A DNA stretch of 64,000 nt from Alentia gelatinosa (taxonomy: Eukaryota > Annelida > Polychaeta > Phyllodocida > Polynoidae): NCBI GenBank assembly GCA_950022655.1, contig OX465583.1, positions 38,157,360 to 38,221,359 on the forward strand. The letters are read 5' to 3'. A program made the position numbers and the translations under genes. Shown here one piece after another: positions 60,901 to 64,000 of the stretch (the stretch's first letter is position 1; every line of letters begins with the position of its first letter). The notes beneath the pieces are model-generated. The model was not told the DNA's origin, did no database searches, and saw only the letters and a program-made list of their open reading frames with translations.

Positions 60901-61774
60901 TGAATAACCGATGTCTGCCTCACAGGGTCAGCTACTGTGAGGTGCTAAGGGTGACGAAATCTGATTCATCGATCGTTTCTAGTTGTTCTCTTTATAAAAC
61001 AAATATTTAGATTTCTCTGAGATTAAGGTTCTACCTAGAGTTATATCATAACAAGATCTTTTCCTTAAATTGATTATATCTTTTTAATATCTTTACTCAG
61101 CTTCCTTTAAATCAAATGATAGCATACTTTACGGTGGCGAATCACAACACCTTAACACCTCGTTATCCAGATTTCTGTTATGTATATAGATGGATCGAAA
61201 AGATATTATGCGACATTTTTTTCGTAATGCACGGAGAAAGAACATCGAATGGCAAAATCATTTCTCGCCAACTTGAGAATCTTATGGAACTATGAGTGTT
61301 GACCGCTGGGAAGGTGATTCAATCTGACAGATTTCCCAGGCCATCACTTCAGATCGTCGACGGCTGGAAAACGTGTTGCTCTGCCAATTCAGAAGCCATT
61401 TTGGAAGCCACAACGAATCGATACCTAAAAACAAAAGACGTCGAAAAAGAAACTAAAAGGGATGCCACGGTAATGGCCACAGGTCCATAAAAACAGCAAT
61501 CTGACACCGCATACTGAGCCTTCCCTCATCTCTAGGATGAATAGCTACAGATATATATGCATTATGTGTTGCCTTCTGTACATTGGGTGTCTGACAATAT
61601 GACATGATAGATTTCGAAATGGAAAGAATCCCCTTTTGCAAGTCACTCCCATACATGTATCATTTCTCTATTTTACAGACGTACTTGTTTGTTATCTTTT
61701 GGCTGACAAAATGAGGAACTATTCATAATTCTCAGACGAATTGCATCCGAACTAAATGGTGACAATTAGTTGTA

Positions 61775-61787
61775 TGACCTGTGACCT
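61775..61787 (-). promoter_or_regulatory. DR1 nuclear-receptor element
   Basis: The minus strand reads AGGTCA-C-AGGTCA exactly. Confidence 0.45.
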
Positions 61788-63272
61788 TTGTAGCAGGAAT
61801 GCCATGCGCAGATGAAGAGGTGTTTGTTTGTTGTCTGTGAAACACAGCACCGCTCTTAGATATTTGATATCTGTGGGATGTGGGATGTGGGATGTTCCGG
61901 AGCATAACAAAAGCTCCTTAAACCGCATGGCCTTTTCATGGTCATAAATATTTCTGTTAGCTATGACCAATACGTCACAGAATAGGACTTTATCATTATT
62001 ACATAGGCTTTGTATTATAGGGATTGAATTATCATTCAAACAAACCAATAACCAAATTGCAAGAAAGTTCTGTTTCAATGGTGTCATCTATCGTAATTAT
62101 TCCACCAAACAATGCGAAAGCCTCCATTGTCAATTTACAAAATATTTCGTATCATTCAAAATATTCTTTCGCTACAATGTACTGGTTTCTTTGCAAACCG
62201 CTTTTATTGTCCTTTCTTAGATTAATTCAATCTGAATCAGCTGCACTTTGCTGAACTCGTTGTACATGTAATCTTTGAAATGTAGGTTCTGATTTTCTAA
62301 TGTTGCTTCTTAAAGCGAGACATTTCAATCCATGATGGAAAGAAGAAGTTTTTGCATCTAATTAAATTTTGATCCTTCCTATTTCCTTCAAGGTATCCAT
62401 TCCCCCTGCCTTCTTCCTGTACTTCTGTAGGGCAGCTTTTTTGCATTCTGAGAACATTCATTTCGAACGTGTTTTTTTTCTCGGAACTAAACAGCTTATT
62501 TCTGGGTCCGTTTGTATCGTCAACTGTTTGACTTCAGCAATTCTGTAAACACATTTCTCGCGATATTGTTAAATTCATCGGCAAAGAAAGCAAGGTATGG
62601 AGTAGAAGTAAAGAGAATTCATATGAAATGCTAAAAGAAATGATACTTCTGCACTATATCCTAAGCAATAATCATCAGTATTTAAGTCGGCGATTAGTTT
62701 CAGTCTGTGATATATAAAGGAACTATGGTTTCCATCTATCATAATTAATTTCGAAGAAACAGCACTTTTAGATCATTATTATAATTTTCTTGCCACAGTG
62801 TATATGTGTTGTGACGAATCAGAGTTCTGGGAACCATATTTTTTGTCATAATAATCCTTTTTTCAGCTTTGCAACGTTACAGGCTCCTTCATGCTGCAGC
62901 GCCGGTACCCTCATTCTAACCAGCTTAATAATACCCCGATTTAGTACCTCCTAAGTCCTACCACTGTAGACAAAATTACCATCCGTGACAGCAAGCGGCC
63001 AAAATATCCTCTACTGCATTGTTAATGCGATCAGATATAACGACAGCTAGGAATAGCGGGATTTTCTAGCTTTGTTTTTTCTCCCTTATTGTTGATTCAG
63101 TCAAAACGCGATCATCATTGCCTTTAAGGCCATAACTAGGCGATAACATCACACATCATAGTCATCCTATTCCCCATGCCAGCCACTTTCCTGCCGACCA
63201 CCAATTCTCCTCATCTTTGATGGGCGTCCGAACAAGACCTGCCCGCTGACACTATGACCCCGCCTGCTCGGC

Positions 63273-63285
63273 TGACCTTTGACCT
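63273..63285 (-). promoter_or_regulatory. DR1 nuclear-receptor element
   Basis: The minus strand reads AGGTCA-A-AGGTCA exactly. Confidence 0.45.
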
Positions 63286-64000
63286 TACAGATGAGCAGGT
63301 GACCTGGGTGCTGAGAGCAGCTCAGGGATCGGTGCTGGGGCGCCGGGCCGCTCGTCATTTACATGGCATTATGGTGTGTGGCCGCTGCATGATCAGCCTA
63401 ACTGAGCTGCTCTATTGGTACTTAATATACTTAGCTCCCCTGCCGCTTGACTCTGAGTATTAGCCAGCTCATCTGTTATCCGGGGAAGTCGATAGGGTGG
63501 CCGTTATGAAAAGCTATAGTTGTAGGCTAGATGGTCGGTGTACCTTGGATGCTTGGAGTCTTTTATTCCTCATCACTTGTGTTCCTTAGCTCCTTAGAAT
63601 TGTCGTCAGTGCCCATTATTTCCCGTACTTAATAATGAATAGCAATGCAGTTAACTTGGGGGAGCTTTGAGGAAATAAATCTACTGGTGTGAAAAGAAAG
63701 TCCTAATTATTTATCGGGACCCTGGATTACTTTATAAATACATTGACTTTGTAACAGTAGATATAAAGGCTTCTAAGGATCAGAGTAATATTTCAGACCA
63801 ACTCCAGACTATATAGTTATCATGATAATGACGATTCCTATCTGCTAGGTTTGTGAGCTATTGGCATTTTCCATTCATTACATTCTAATCAGAAAATCAA
63901 CGTTGGAAATGAATTCTTTTGAATACCTGTTGTGCTGAGTCATACCATCTGAGAAAAGTATCTTATTTCATAGCTTTGCAGTTTATTCAGGCTGGCAATG

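Overview
This is a eukaryotic nuclear window. It holds split exons with GT-AG borders, a non-LTR retrotransposon, abundant microsatellites and minisatellites, and AT-rich non-coding DNA broken by short CpG-rich islands. No operons, ribosome-binding sites or compact gene strings are seen. The only host gene I can recognise is a furin-type proprotein convertase. Its exon peptides resemble invertebrate furin/BLI-4 proteins, and CTCF-like motifs are present. An invertebrate bilaterian, perhaps a marine lophotrochozoan, fits, but the species cannot be fixed from this sequence.

Left part (1-15 kb): pyrimidine-rich DNA and a CT/TCTG microsatellite come first. A decayed minus-strand transposon-type gene with a MADF (Myb/SANT-like) domain lies at 3.4-4.45 kb, followed by a tandem repeat of about 230 bp (4.5-5.0 kb). 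Two minus-strand furin-like exons lie at 8509-8643 and 13741-13845 and are joined by a 5.1-kb phase-0 intron. Copies of one dispersed repeat family with a hairpin end flank this pair in opposite orientation (5.8-6.6 kb and 14.56-15.14 kb). The remaining exons of the convertase, including the catalytic His and Ser exons, were not found and probably lie outside the left edge.

Middle (15-36 kb): mostly non-coding DNA with CT, TA and purine-rich tracts and a CpG-rich block near 21.1 kb. A nearly complete minus-strand LINE follows (about 29.0-33.8 kb). It has an intact 969-residue endonuclease/reverse transcriptase ORF2, a decayed ORF1 with SGNH-hydrolase-like features, a polyadenylation signal and an A-rich tail. 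Two adjacent minisatellites lie at 34.9-35.6 kb.

Right part (36-64 kb): no host exon was recognised. Several CpG-rich islands carry ETS, NRF1, CRE or E-box motifs (38.7, 42.1, 44.1, 45.6 and 57.5 kb). A 1,000-bp DNA transposon-like element at 47579-48578 has 37-bp inverted ends starting CACTG, a 3-bp target duplication and subterminal repeats, which suggests the CACTA/EnSpm group. There is a weaker TTAA-flanked MITE candidate at 43.6 kb. Three exact DR1 nuclear-receptor motifs fall within the last 8.4 kb.

Functionally, the host content amounts to part of a secretory-pathway protease gene. Most other recognisable content is selfish or decayed mobile DNA plus candidate regulatory sites. The most interesting signals are the CACTA-like element, the LINE with its recurrent GTCGCACGAC motif, the pairing of TCACGTGA with CTCF-like motifs, and the DR1 cluster.
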